A DNA stretch of 55,079 bases from an uncultured bacterium (GCA_937139415.1 CAKZPS010000037.1:1-55079), one strand, 5' to 3'. Counted from the first letter of the stretch, positions 34,527-44,061 are shown. Made by a program: numbers and translations. The notes: a model not told the origin generated them from the letters alone.

Positions 34527-36161
34527 TCAAGCTCTTACCTTCTTGGGTGACTTTAAAGAACACACTCCCGCCAGACACATTTTCTCTTTCACATGAGCCT
34601 CAAATTCCTCCCGGAAAAAGGCGAGACAGCGTAAAAGCGGGTTAGGAGCAGCCTGCCCCAAACCACAAAAGGCAGTCATTTTCATGTGTTTTCCCAAAAA
34701 GGCTAATTCATCGAGATGTTCACTCTTTCCTTTCCCTTCGGTAATTGCTTCTAAAATCTCCACAATCCGCTTGTTTCCAATGCGACATGGAGTACACTTT
34801 CCACAGGATTCGTGAAGGAAAAATTCTCCAAAGCTTTTCACCACATCAACAACACAGTGAGTATCATCGATCACCGTGAGAGCCCCCGAACCCAAGGAAG
34901 AATTATACTTGGTGAGTACATCAAAGGTCATGGGTACATCTAAGAGATCCGGAGTCATGGTACCTCCAGAAGGACCTCCGGTTTGGACCAATTTCAAAGC
35001 GTGTCCGCCGCGTACACCACCGCCTATTTCGAAAACCAACTCCCGTAAGGTGATACCCATGGGTACTTCGATAAGACCTAAATTATTCACGTTCCCCGTA
35101 AGGGTAAAAACTTTGGTTCCTGGACAAGTCGGTGTACCGATACTGCGGAACCAATCAGGGCCGTGGAGGAGAATGGGAGGAATGTTCGCCAATGTTTCTA
35201 CATTGTTGATCACGGTGGGCTTGCCCCACAAGCCCCGTTGTGGAGGATAGGGCGGTTTGACCCGGGGATCACCTCGTTTTCCTTCAATCGACTCAAGGAG
35301 GGCAGTCTCTTCACCACAAACGTACGCCCCCGCACCTTTCCTCACTTTCACTCGAAAAGCAAAACCGGTTCCTAAAATATTGTCTCCCAAAAAACCGTAC
35401 TCCTCCGCCTGTTGAATGGCTACTTCTAAATGACGGATGCTCTGTGGATACTCTGCACGAACATACACGTACCCCTCATGGGCACCTACTGCGTATCCGG
35501 CAATGGCCATGGCCTCAAGAATAGAATGGGGATCACCTTCCAGAATCAATCGATCCTTAAAAGTCCCCGGTTCTCCCTCGTCGGCATTACACACGATATA
35601 TTTCTCCTCGTCTTTGGCTTGAGCGGTAAATTCCCATTTCAATCCGGTAGGGAAACCGGCGCCTCCTCGCCCCAAGAGACCAGAACGCTTCACCCGATCA
35701 ATGACCTCTTCGGGTTTCATTTCCGTGAGGGCCGTAGCTAAGGCCATATATCCATCCCGGGCAATGTAATCCTCGATGTTGAGGGGGTCGATGAAACCGC
35801 TATTCCGGAGCACTACCCTCTTTTCCTTGGCCAGAGGGAAAGGAAAGAAAAATTCAGAGACAGCTCTCTCCGTTTCTCCCCTAAAGACTAAATCTTGTAC
35901 CACCCGACCCTTTAAGAGATGCTCTTCCACCACTCTACGCACATCGCGTATGGCCAGGGGAGCATAAACAACGTTATCGGGATACACCACCGCAAACGGA
36001 GACGGCAATGCAGCACCAAAACTCCCCGTTTCTAAAACCTTAATCTCGTTCTGCAAGCCAACCCTTTCGATTTCCCTCTCTAAGGCTTCTTTGAGCTGGG
36101 CCGACCCAAAAGCCAGCGAAGCACTGGTCATTTCCACGAGAACATGCGTACGGTAAAACAT
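34527..36161 (-). CDS. hydB: HydB/NuoF-like hydrogenase subunit with degenerate [2Fe-2S] domain
   Basis: 544 residues from the ATG at 36161, behind GAGGGGGG. The NuoF core is complete: LLGRGGAGFPTGLKWEF (FMN), NADEGEPGTFKDR, GAGAYVCGEETALLESIEG and the [4Fe-4S] site SCGKCTPCRIG plus FCGLGQ. The N-terminal thioredoxin-like domain has lost its cluster ligands: the four Cys positions, judged by alignment to the paralogue three genes over, read Glu10, Ser15, Ser47 and Ala51. The C-terminal 2x[4Fe-4S] ferredoxin domain usual in HydB is absent; the protein stops soon after CLAGVC. So this subunit probably binds FMN and one [4Fe-4S] cluster only. It lies between hydC and hydA. Confidence 0.92.
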   Translation of the reverse strand: MFYRTHVLVEMTSASLAFGSAQLKEALEREIERVGLQNEIKVLETGSFGAALPSPFAVVYPDNVVYAPLAIRDVRRVVEEHLLKGRVVQDLVFRGETERAVSEFFFPFPLAKEKRVVLRNSGFIDPLNIEDYIARDGYMALATALTEMKPEEVIDRVKRSGLLGRGGAGFPTGLKWEFTAQAKDEEKYIVCNADEGEPGTFKDRLILEGDPHSILEAMAIAGYAVGAHEGYVYVRAEYPQSIRHLEVAIQQAEEYGFLGDNILGTGFAFRVKVRKGAGAYVCGEETALLESIEGKRGDPRVKPPYPPQRGLWGKPTVINNVETLANIPPILLHGPDWFRSIGTPTCPGTKVFTLTGNVNNLGLIEVPMGITLRELVFEIGGGVRGGHALKLVQTGGPSGGTMTPDLLDVPMTFDVLTKYNSSLGSGALTVIDDTHCVVDVVKSFGEFFLHESCGKCTPCRIGNKRIVEILEAITEGKGKSEHLDELAFLGKHMKMTAFCGLGQAAPNPLLRCLAFFREEFEAHVKEKMCLAGVCSLKSPKKVRA

Positions 36162-36172
36162 ACCAACCCCCC

Positions 36173-36643
36173 TCATCGTCGGTAGAGAGCCAAAATTTCC
36201 CGCACTCTCTCTTCGGTTAAATTTCCATAGGTGACCTCGTTAATCATCATGGCCGGAGCAACTCCACAAACGCCTAAACAACTCGTGACCTCTAAGGTAA
36301 ACTTTCCGTCTTTGGTTGTCTCACCCTCACGGAGGTTCAACTCCCTTTTGAGAACCTCTAAGACATTTAATCCTCCTCTCACATGACAGGGGGTGCTTTT
36401 GCACACTCTAATCACGTATTCCCCCACTGGCTTGGTTTCCAAAAAGGAATAAAACGTCGCCACCCCATAAACTGTGCTTGAAGGAATGTCGAGTCGTTTG
36501 GCAATATACCCCAGAACGTTGCGAGGAAGATAGCGAAATTTCTCCTGCACCTCCTCGAGGATGGCGAGTAAAGGAGTTTTTTCTTGCTCATACTTTTCCA
36601 CAATTTCTTCTACTTCTTGATACAACGAGTCAAGAATTTCCAT
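36173..36643 (-). CDS. hydC: HydC/NuoE-like [2Fe-2S] subunit
   Basis: 156 residues. NuoE fold: an N-terminal helical bundle (LLAILEEVQEKFRYLPRNVLGYIAKRL-type segment, here EEVQEKFRYLP and VYGVATFYSFLETKP) and a thioredoxin-like [2Fe-2S] domain with intact CKSTPC and CLGVC ligands. It passes electrons between the NuoF flavin site and the hydrogenase. The ATG start overlaps the stop of the fusion gene by one base. It is the second NuoE of the operon; the other is at 40678-41169. Confidence 0.93.
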   Translation of the reverse strand: MEILDSLYQEVEEIVEKYEQEKTPLLAILEEVQEKFRYLPRNVLGYIAKRLDIPSSTVYGVATFYSFLETKPVGEYVIRVCKSTPCHVRGGLNVLEVLKRELNLREGETTKDGKFTLEVTSCLGVCGVAPAMMINEVTYGNLTEERVREILALYRR

Positions 36644-39600
36644 TATTCGCTTCCCTCCTCTACAGCTACTCGTTCTTGATACTTCTTCAAAATCTTCTCT
36701 AAATCACAGCGCAAACATCGTTCTGCTTCACGATGAGCCTCTTCCTCACTCAAACAGAGCTTTACTTCAGAAAAGTTACAAATTCGTTCCCGAATTGGTA
36801 CTTCTCGCGGTTCTACCCGAGGAATTTCCCGCAGCACTGGAGGCTCTTCAAGAACTCGAGGTTTTTCAGGCTGGACGATGACTTCAGCTTCTTCGGGATT
36901 CTGAGCACGCAAATATTGGTGAATACTGAAAGCCGCCTTCTTCCCTAAGGCCATCGCGTGCACCACCGTCGCTTCTTGACCGATGACATCACCACCAGCA
37001 AAAACCTTGGGAAGGGAAGTAGTTAAATCATATCGATTCACAAGAATATTTCCCTGATAGTCTACTTGTAACCCTGTAGCAAAGCCACTCAAATCCGGTT
37101 TTTGACCAATGGCCACGATGACCGCATCACATTCTAAGGTCATCTCTCCCCCTTCTACCGGGACTGGCCTACGCCGTCCACTGCGATCGAAGTCTCCAAG
37201 GTGCATACGTCGGAGACGGATACCTTTCACCTTTCCATTTTCTCCGATAACCTCCAAAGGAACTACTAAGAAATGGAAGATAATCCCTTCCTTCTCAGCG
37301 TCCTCAATCTCTTCGGGAATCGCCGGCATTTCGTTTCTGGTTCGACGATACACGACATGCACCTCTTGAGCACCCATACGTAACACGGTTCGGGCGGCAT
37401 CCATCGCCGCATTCCCTCCCCCTACTACTACGACGCGGCGAGGAACAGGGACCGCCTCGCCTAAATTAACCTGCCGTAAGAAGTCGAGGGCCATGACTAC
37501 CCCTTGCAGGTTTTCTCCGGGAATGGCAAGAGGTAAACTCTTCCAAGCACCAATCGCCAAGAACACCGCATCGAAGGTATCCGTTAACTCCTGCAAGGTA
37601 AAGTCTTTCCCTAAGGTCTTGTCACATTCAATGTGCACACCCATGGATTGAATCTGAGCCAAATCGTATTCTAAAGCCTCCCGCGGCAAACGATAAGCAG
37701 GAATGCCCAACGACAACATACCTCCGGCTACGGGCATGGCCTCACAAACGGTTACCGAGTATCCCAAACGGGCGAGAAAGTAAGCACAGGTCAATCCCGC
37801 AGGACCAGAACCAACGATGGCTACTTTTTCATTCCGTTTTTTCTCCATAACCACAGGGAGAACCAAACGCTTCCGACGAGCATAATCGGCAACGAATCGC
37901 TTGATATCGTCGATCGCCACCGGTTGGTCTAATTGGCCTCGACGGCACTTACTCTCGCAGGGTCGATGGCATACCCTCCCACACACCGAGGGTAAAGGAT
38001 TATCTTCCCGAATCACCCGCAATGCTCCGATATAATCTCCTTCCTTCACCAAGGAAACATAGGCAGGAATATCAATGCCTAAAGGACAGGCATGCTGACA
38101 CGGAGCTTGGAAGAGAGGTCGACACACCACCGCCGGACACCGCTTCTCCCGAATGTGTGCCTCATACTCGTCCCGAAAGTACCGCAGGGTACTCAAAACC
38201 GGATTGGGAGCAGTTTGCCCTAATCCACACAAAGCACTGGCCTTAATTTGCCGGGCTAAATCTTCGAGGAGCTCGATATCTCCTTCTCGCCCTTCACCGG
38301 CAACGATCCGATTCAAAATCTCAAGCATCCGCTTCGTTCCGATGCGGCAGGGAGTACATTTTCCACACGATTCATCTTGCACAAATTCTAAAAAGAACCG
38401 AGCCAAGTCCACCATACAAGTGTCCTCATCCATAACAATGAGTCCACCTGAACCCATAATGGCTCCTAACTCTTTCAAAGAATCGTAATCAATCTTTACG
38501 TTGAGGTGTTCTACCGGGATACACCCACCGGAAGGTCCTCCGATTTGCACTGCCTTGAGTTTCTTCCCCCCTCGAATGCCTCCGCCCAAATCGTACACAA
38601 TCTCTCCTAAACTAATACCCATAGGAACTTCAACGAGACCGGTGTTATTCACGTCACCGGCTAAGGCAAAGACCTTCGTCCCTTTACTTCCCTCGGTACC
38701 GATGCTACTGAACCATTCGGCACCGTTCAGAATAATGGGAGGAATGTTGGCGTAAGTCTCGACGTTATTGATGAGGGTGGGTTTATCCCACAGACCACTT
38801 TGGGCGGGGAAAGGAGGCTTAGGACGGGGCATACCCCGCTTTCCTTCAATGGAGGCGATGAGCGCAGTTTCTTCACCACATACGAACGCACCGGCACCAA
38901 TACGGATTTCTACATCGAAATCGAAACCAAGTCCGAAAATACTTCCCCCCAAAAGGCCGTACTCTCGCGCTTGGTCGATCGCATGCTGCAATCGCTCTAT
39001 AGCTAACGGATACTCTGCTCGGACGTAAATGTATCCTCGGCGCGCTCCAATAGCATATCCGGCAATGGCCATCGCTTCAAGAACCGAGTGAGGATCACCT
39101 TCCAAAATACTTCGATCCATGAAAGCCCCTGGATCTCCTTCATCAGCATTGCAGATCACAAACTTTTCCGTCCCTTTGGAACGGCGAGCAAACTCCCATT
39201 TCAATCCGGTAGGGAAACCGGCGCCTCCTCGCCCTCGCAATCCCGATTTTTTCATCACTTCGATGACTTCTTCTGGTGTCATCTCGGTTAAAACTTTTGC
39301 CAGGGCCATATATCCGTCCCGAGCGATGTAATCTTCGATGCTGAGAGGATCGATAAAACCGCTATCCCGGAGAGCAATCTTCACCTGTTTCTGAAAAAAG
39401 GTGATTTCCTTTAAAAACTTTTTCCGCTCCTCCGGTGAGGGTTGGTAGAGGAGTTTTTCCACTACCCTCCCTTTCAACAAATGTTCCGTAACCAAAACCT
39501 GAGCATCCTCAAGAGTCAGCTTTTGATAAAAGATCCCCTCCGGATATATTATGGCCAAAGGACCCAAGTTACACGGGCCAACACAACCGGTTTCGATCAA

Positions 39601-39729
39601 GCGCACCTCGGTTTCAAGACCCTCTTTTTGCAGCGCTCGTAAAAGAGCTTCCTTTACTTTTAAAGCACCAGACGAAATACATGCTGCACCAGCACACAGT
39701 AGAATCTGATTTCTTTCCCTTTCAGCCAT
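36643..39729 (-). CDS. NuoF-GltD fusion flavoprotein of the hydrogenase operon
   Basis: 1028 residues. Domains in order: [2Fe-2S] thioredoxin-like (Cys12, 17, 49, 53 intact); NuoF FMN/NAD(H) core about 120-440 (GRGGAGFPTGLKWEF, NADEGDPGAF, CGEETALIASIEG); [4Fe-4S] site Cys455/458/461 and 501; then from about 530 a GltD/NfnB-type half. That half has the N-terminal cysteines 544/548/583/587/591/595 for two [4Fe-4S] clusters, an FAD motif VAIVGSGPAGLTCAY (640-645 core) and a second dinucleotide motif VVVGGGNAAMDAARTVLRMG. The C-terminus ends with a further Cys pair, CLRCDL. One chain could therefore bind FMN, FAD and several clusters, a layout suited to flavin-based bifurcation or NAD(H)/NADP(H) coupling. 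ATG start behind AGGAGGT. Confidence 0.92.
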   Translation of the reverse strand: MAERERNQILLCAGAACISSGALKVKEALLRALQKEGLETEVRLIETGCVGPCNLGPLAIIYPEGIFYQKLTLEDAQVLVTEHLLKGRVVEKLLYQPSPEERKKFLKEITFFQKQVKIALRDSGFIDPLSIEDYIARDGYMALAKVLTEMTPEEVIEVMKKSGLRGRGGAGFPTGLKWEFARRSKGTEKFVICNADEGDPGAFMDRSILEGDPHSVLEAMAIAGYAIGARRGYIYVRAEYPLAIERLQHAIDQAREYGLLGGSIFGLGFDFDVEIRIGAGAFVCGEETALIASIEGKRGMPRPKPPFPAQSGLWDKPTLINNVETYANIPPIILNGAEWFSSIGTEGSKGTKVFALAGDVNNTGLVEVPMGISLGEIVYDLGGGIRGGKKLKAVQIGGPSGGCIPVEHLNVKIDYDSLKELGAIMGSGGLIVMDEDTCMVDLARFFLEFVQDESCGKCTPCRIGTKRMLEILNRIVAGEGREGDIELLEDLARQIKASALCGLGQTAPNPVLSTLRYFRDEYEAHIREKRCPAVVCRPLFQAPCQHACPLGIDIPAYVSLVKEGDYIGALRVIREDNPLPSVCGRVCHRPCESKCRRGQLDQPVAIDDIKRFVADYARRKRLVLPVVMEKKRNEKVAIVGSGPAGLTCAYFLARLGYSVTVCEAMPVAGGMLSLGIPAYRLPREALEYDLAQIQSMGVHIECDKTLGKDFTLQELTDTFDAVFLAIGAWKSLPLAIPGENLQGVVMALDFLRQVNLGEAVPVPRRVVVVGGGNAAMDAARTVLRMGAQEVHVVYRRTRNEMPAIPEEIEDAEKEGIIFHFLVVPLEVIGENGKVKGIRLRRMHLGDFDRSGRRRPVPVEGGEMTLECDAVIVAIGQKPDLSGFATGLQVDYQGNILVNRYDLTTSLPKVFAGGDVIGQEATVVHAMALGKKAAFSIHQYLRAQNPEEAEVIVQPEKPRVLEEPPVLREIPRVEPREVPIRERICNFSEVKLCLSEEEAHREAERCLRCDLEKILKKYQERVAVEEGSE

Positions 39730-39750
39730 AAGAGTACCTCCTATGATAAA

Positions 39751-40122
39751 CTACCGCCGTTCCGCATGAACAACCCAATCCCCGACAATTTGCCCATTGA
39801 CTAAGTGCGCAGCCACAATTTGGCGAATTTTTTCCGCGGTGAGATCCCCATACAAAATCTTTTCTTCCCCTTTTTCTACTCCTACCAAGGGTTCCCGATC
39901 ACAAAGTCCAATACATCCTGCCTGGGTGACCAAAACGTTATTCAAGCCCCTCTTAGAAATCTCGTCCAATAAGGCACTCATGACCTGCCGAGCTCCGGCA
40001 GCAATGCCACAAGTTCCCATGTACACGGTAACTTTGTACTCCGCCTGCCCTTCCCGCAATAAAGCTCTCTTTTTAGCCTCTTCCCTCACTTTCTTCAAAT
40101 CTTCGATATTCTCGATTTTCAT
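39751..40122 (-). CDS. Thioredoxin-like (2Fe-2S) ferredoxin domain protein
   Basis: 123 residues from the ATG at 40122, preceded by GGGGGAGGG. A helical N-terminus (IENIEDLKKVREEAKKR) leads to a thioredoxin-like ferredoxin domain with MGTCGIAAGARQVM and TQAGCIGLCDREPLVGV. Only three of the usual four cysteines are visible (one in the first block, two in the second), which I recall as usual for the small stand-alone proteins of hydrogenase operons. The probable role is an electron carrier or assembly partner of the hydrogenase. Its first 50 bases overlap the end of the HATPase gene. Confidence 0.85.
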   Translation of the reverse strand: MKIENIEDLKKVREEAKKRALLREGQAEYKVTVYMGTCGIAAGARQVMSALLDEISKRGLNNVLVTQAGCIGLCDREPLVGVEKGEEKILYGDLTAEKIRQIVAAHLVNGQIVGDWVVHAERR

Positions 40123-40663
40123 GATGGTTTCCCTCCCCCAAATTGTTTTCCCGATTCTGGAACCATTCTCGTAAAGGTGTGTATAAAGAATACACATTTT
40201 TCGTTTCCCACTGAGCAAAAAACTCGTCACTCTTAAAAAACCACCCTTGCCCATCTTTGAGGTGAGCAAATTCCCAGCGAATCTCAGGATGGGTAATCAC
40301 AAGGAGGGTCAAGGTTTCAGGAATGTTTCCCAAAGGAGGACAATCGATGTGACTCCTCTGCATGGTTGCCCGCAGTCGAGTGCCCCGACCTTTTTGTGAG
40401 CTGATAGTTACTTTCCCTTGACATTGCTCTACCACTTGAGCGAAGAGTGGTATACCCATTCCTACCTTTTTGTTCTGCCCGGAAAAAAAGGGATCCCATA
40501 CCCTTTCTAACTGCCACTCGTCCATTCCTTCTCCATCATCCTCAACGACAATTTCTAAAAGATCTTGCGTGGTATTCTCGGCAATAGAGAGAATAATGTG
40601 AGTTGCCTTGGCACGGATAGAGTTTTCGACTAAATCTAAAAGGTGCAGAGAGAGTTCCTTCAT
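40073..40663 (-). CDS. GHKL-type ATPase-domain protein of the hydrogenase operon
   Basis: 196 residues. GHKL/HATPase_c fold with the N box LDLVENSIRAKA, the G1 box DDGEGMDEW and the G2 box KVGMGIPL, then QGKVTISSQKGRGT. There is no phosphoacceptor His domain or sensor domain, so it is not a full histidine kinase; it resembles RsbW/anti-sigma-like ATPases. Similar proteins sit between NuoE and the small ferredoxin in hydrogenase operons of other anaerobes, where their role is unproven. The C-terminal 16 residues are encoded over the start of the ferredoxin gene. Confidence 0.83.
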   Translation of the reverse strand: MKELSLHLLDLVENSIRAKATHIILSIAENTTQDLLEIVVEDDGEGMDEWQLERVWDPFFSGQNKKVGMGIPLFAQVVEQCQGKVTISSQKGRGTRLRATMQRSHIDCPPLGNIPETLTLLVITHPEIRWEFAHLKDGQGWFFKSDEFFAQWETKNVYSLYTPLREWFQNRENNLGEGNHHENREYRRFEESEGRG

Positions 40664-40677
40664 TCAAGCTTTTGATT

Positions 40678-41169
40678 CTACCGATAACTCTTCACGATAT
40701 CCACAATCTGGGCAGGATTAACTCGCTTATGAACGTCATTATCGATGCGCACAACCGGTGCTAACCCACAAGCTCCGGCGCATCGCATAACCTCGAGGGA
40801 ATATAAACCGTCTTCACTCACCTCTCCGATATCTATGCTGAAGTTTTTTCGCAAGGTGTCCAGAATCTCCTGCCCCCCGCGAACGTAACACGCGGTTCCC
40901 AAACATACTTGAATAACGTGTTTTCCCCGCGGTTTGAGAGAAAAAAAGTGGTAAAAGGTAACTACTCCATACACCTCACTCAAGGGGATATCCAACGCCT
41001 GTCCCACCCGTTTCAGAGCTTCCCGAGGTAAGTAACCTAAGACATTCTGTACGGCGTGCAGAACTTGGATGAGTGCCCCCTTCTTCCCCTTATAATGAGC
41101 AAGAATTCTTTCTAAGGCTTCTTCTTGTTCAGGAGCAATCGGTAGTTCTCCAACCACTACTTGAGACAT
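40678..41169 (-). CDS. NuoE-like [2Fe-2S] subunit, first gene of hydrogenase operon
   Basis: 163 residues. NuoE family: GALIQVLHAVQNVLGYLPREAL, VYGVVTFYHFF and the [2Fe-2S] ligands CLGTAC and CAGAC. It is a paralogue of the hydC product three genes on, and probably partners the NuoF half of the NuoF-GltD fusion. ATG start with GGGGAGATAGGGA in front. It is the promoter-proximal gene of the seven-gene operon ending with hydA. Confidence 0.93.
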   Translation of the reverse strand: MSQVVVGELPIAPEQEEALERILAHYKGKKGALIQVLHAVQNVLGYLPREALKRVGQALDIPLSEVYGVVTFYHFFSLKPRGKHVIQVCLGTACYVRGGQEILDTLRKNFSIDIGEVSEDGLYSLEVMRCAGACGLAPVVRIDNDVHKRVNPAQIVDIVKSYR

Positions 41170-41200
41170 TCCCTATCTCCCCCCAAATCCATTTTTGAGT

Positions 41201-41229
41201 ATTATAAACTATCTCCGAGCATGACTCAA
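41201..41229 (-). promoter_or_regulatory. Promoter of the hydrogenase operon
   Basis: On the minus strand, TTGAGT (41229-41224) is followed after 17 bases by a perfect TATAAT (41206-41201). The first gene starts about 30 bases on. It lies in the 113-base gap after clpC, which also contains a weak A/T hairpin (AAACAATT/AATTGTTT, about 41253-41275) that may end the heat-shock operon. Confidence 0.78.
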
Positions 41230-41282
41230 CGAAAGAAAAGAACAATAACTTAAACAATTTTATTAATTGTTTTTTCCCATCT

Positions 41283-43712
41283 TCAGATATTCACCTCCTC
41301 GCGAAGGAGGCGGCGAAACTTGATCATCTCCCCGTCGAGGTATACTTCGATAACGTCATGCGGTTGAAAAGTTCCACGAATGAGTTCACCCGAAAGGGGG
41401 CTTTCAATTTCACGCTGAATTAACCTCTTCAAAGGACGAGCACCAAAATCAGGGTCATAACCTCTTTCGGCTAAATACTCACGTACTTCTTCGCTGAGCA
41501 CGAGATCCATGTTTTGTTCTCGCAAACGATCTCTTAAGCGAAGGACGAGGAGATCAACAATCTTTTTCATCTCTTCCCTCTTGAGGGGGAGGAAAACGAT
41601 GATTTCATCGATCCGGTTAATGAATTCAGGTTTCAGCCGAGTGTGCACTTCGACGAGTACTTTCTGTTTCACCCTCTCTAATTCACTTTTCTCTTCTCCC
41701 GTAACGCCTCGGAAAAGATGACTCCCCAAATTTGAAGTCATGATAATCACCGTGTTCCTAAAATCAACGGTTCTCCCTTGGCCATCGGTGAGACGACCGT
41801 CATCCAAAACTTGCAAGAGGAGATTGAAGACATCGGGGTGCGCTTTCTCGATTTCATCGAAGAGAATAACCTGATACGGCCTTCTCCTCACTACTTCGGT
41901 CAATTGCCCACCCTCTTCATACCCCACGTATCCCGGTGGAGCACCGATCAAACGAGCGACAGAATGCTTCTCCATATACTCTGACATATCGATACGGAGG
42001 AGAGCGTCTTCCTCACCAAAGAGAAACTCGGCTAAGGCTTTGGCCAATTCAGTCTTACCAACCCCGGTCGGGCCAAGGAAGAGGAAAGAACCGATGGGTT
42101 TTTTCCGTTCACTGATCCCGGCTCGGGAACGACGAATCGCTTCGGCTATGGCTCGTACCGCTTCTTCTTGATCCACGATACGCCGATGGAGCTCTTCTTC
42201 CATACGGAGCAATTTTTCTCGCTCTTCTCCCAGCAATTTGGTCACCGGTATACCTGTCCAATGGGAGACCACTTCCGCAATGTCCTCCTCAGTAACCACC
42301 TCGCTGAGCTGTCTCTGGCGCATCCACCTTTCTTTCTCTTCTTGATACTTCTTTTGCAATATTTCCGCTTCATCACGGAGCTGAGCCGCTTTTTCGTACT
42401 GTTGTGCTTGCACCGCTGCCATTCCTTCTTTGGCTAACTCTTGCAACCTCTTCTCCATTTCTCGGATCTCACTGGGAATACTCTCCATTTCGATCCTCTT
42501 CTTACTGGCAGCTTCATCCATGAGATCAATCGCCTTGTCCGGCAAAAACCGCTCGGTAATGTATTTATTAGCCAATTCACACGCAGCACAAATGGCCTGA
42601 TCACTGATTTTTACCCGATGGTGTGCTTCGTACTTGTCGCGCAAACCCCGCAAGATTTCTTGGGTTTCCTCTACGGTCGGTTCATTCACAAACACAGATT
42701 GGAATCGTCGTTCCAAGGCAGGATCTTTCTCAATGTACTTCCGATACTCATCGAGGGTAGTCGCCCCAATGCACCGCAAATCTCCTCGTGCCAAAGCCGG
42801 CTTGAGAAGATTGGCCGCGTCAATCGCTCCCTCCGCTGCCCCTGCACCAACTACGGTATGGAGTTCATCGATGAAGAGAATCGCTTTTCCTTCCGATTTC
42901 TGTACTTCTTCGAGCACTGCCTTCAAGCGTTCTTCAAACTCTCCCCGAAACTTCGCGCCGGCCAGGATTGCTCCCATGTCAAGGGCGATAACCCGCTTAT
43001 TCTTCAAATTCTCCGGAACATCGCCCCGGATAATTTTTTGCGCCAATCCCTCCACAATAGCGGTCTTTCCCACTCCCGGGTCTCCGATGAGTACCGGGTT
43101 ATTCTTGGTCCGACGGCTGAGAATCTGCACCACCCGCTTAATTTCCATTTCCCTCCCGATCACCGGATCGAGCTTTCCTTCCCGCGCGAGCTGGGTGAGG
43201 TCCCGCCCGTATTTCTCTAAGGCCATATACTTCCCTTCGGCATAAGGATCGTCTACCCTGCGTTTCCCCCGAATTTCCTGTAAAGCCCGATAAACTTTCT
43301 CTACATCGATACCGTGAGAGCGTAAAATACGATGACTCACTCCTCCCTCTTCACGTACAATGGCTATCAAGAGATGCTCCACGCCCACATAGGCATCTTT
43401 GAGCCTCTTCGCCTCTTCCTCGGCGCCGTCGAGCACCGATTTAGCCCGGGGAGTGAGGTAAATCTGGATCTCTTGTCCTCCTTGGTAATACACCTGAGGA
43501 AAACGACTTAAAGCCCCTTCAAGTTCTTTTTGAAGCGCAAGAGGCTGAACATCGCACCGCTCAATGATTTGTCCCGCTAATCCCTCTTTTTGGCGTAAAA
43601 GCGCCAATAATAAATGCTCAACGTCTAACTGATTGTGATGATACTCTAATAATAAATCTTGTGCTAAGCTAATAGCTTCCTTCGCCTTTTCGGTAAATTG
43701 TTCAAATTTCAT
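41283..43712 (-). CDS. clpC: Clp ATPase ClpC (HSP100)
   Basis: 809 residues. Domains in order: double Clp-N repeat ([21 protein letters not shown]), AAA1 with Walker [10 protein letters not shown], a middle region with a UVR motif ([17 protein letters not shown]) and AAA2 with GPTGVGKTE. The short middle region and UVR motif mark ClpC rather than ClpB. ClpC unfolds proteins for ClpP and, in some bacteria, disaggregates with adaptor help. The ATG overlaps the hspR stop (ATGA). It closes the hsp20-dnaJ-hspR-clpC operon. A ClpP gene is not in the window. Confidence 0.94.
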   Translation of the reverse strand: MKFEQFTEKAKEAISLAQDLLLEYHHNQLDVEHLLLALLRQKEGLAGQIIERCDVQPLALQKELEGALSRFPQVYYQGGQEIQIYLTPRAKSVLDGAEEEAKRLKDAYVGVEHLLIAIVREEGGVSHRILRSHGIDVEKVYRALQEIRGKRRVDDPYAEGKYMALEKYGRDLTQLAREGKLDPVIGREMEIKRVVQILSRRTKNNPVLIGDPGVGKTAIVEGLAQKIIRGDVPENLKNKRVIALDMGAILAGAKFRGEFEERLKAVLEEVQKSEGKAILFIDELHTVVGAGAAEGAIDAANLLKPALARGDLRCIGATTLDEYRKYIEKDPALERRFQSVFVNEPTVEETQEILRGLRDKYEAHHRVKISDQAICAACELANKYITERFLPDKAIDLMDEAASKKRIEMESIPSEIREMEKRLQELAKEGMAAVQAQQYEKAAQLRDEAEILQKKYQEEKERWMRQRQLSEVVTEEDIAEVVSHWTGIPVTKLLGEEREKLLRMEEELHRRIVDQEEAVRAIAEAIRRSRAGISERKKPIGSFLFLGPTGVGKTELAKALAEFLFGEEDALLRIDMSEYMEKHSVARLIGAPPGYVGYEEGGQLTEVVRRRPYQVILFDEIEKAHPDVFNLLLQVLDDGRLTDGQGRTVDFRNTVIIMTSNLGSHLFRGVTGEEKSELERVKQKVLVEVHTRLKPEFINRIDEIIVFLPLKREEMKKIVDLLVLRLRDRLREQNMDLVLSEEVREYLAERGYDPDFGARPLKRLIQREIESPLSGELIRGTFQPHDVIEVYLDGEMIKFRRLLREEVNI

Positions 43713-44047
43713 TCTTTGTTCACCTCTCTTTCGGCACGAGCGTGACCAATTAAAGTTTGCAACTGATCACTCAAACACCATTCGGTTTTCTCCTTCTCGG
43801 CAATGAGTGCTTCAATCTGCTCGGTTAATTTAAAAATAACCTCTACACCGGCTAAATTGACTCCCATATCCTGCGTCAACATTCGAATCTTAGTAATTTT
43901 TCGCACTTCCTCTTCACCATAAAAACGAACCCCACCCCTCCCTCGCGCTGGTTTGAGCAAACCGGCACGTTCATAGTAACGGAGAGTCTGAGGATGGACA
44001 CCGGTTATCTCTGCCACCTGGGTAATCGTCAATTTTTTCTGTTTCAT
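43709..44047 (-). CDS. hspR: MerR-family heat-shock repressor HspR
   Basis: 112 residues from the ATG at 44047, preceded by GGGAGGATAACGCC. Winged helix-turn-helix: [26 protein letters not shown], then a conserved [11 protein letters not shown] wing and a short coiled coil ([21 protein letters not shown]). HspR represses chaperone operons, often with DnaK as co-repressor, and binds HAIR inverted repeats. It lies inside the operon it presumably controls, between dnaJ and clpC. Confidence 0.88.
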   Translation of the reverse strand: MKQKKLTITQVAEITGVHPQTLRYYERAGLLKPARGRGGVRFYGEEEVRKITKIRMLTQDMGVNLAGVEVIFKLTEQIEALIAEKEKTEWCLSDQLQTLIGHARAEREVNKE

Positions 44048-44061
44048 GGCGTTATCCTCCC

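Noticed and set aside
42441-43245. Long plus-strand ORFs opposite clpC (up to 259 codons)
   Set aside because: They are antisense shadows of a strongly conserved AAA+ gene, carry no recognisable domain and have no suitable ribosome binding site.
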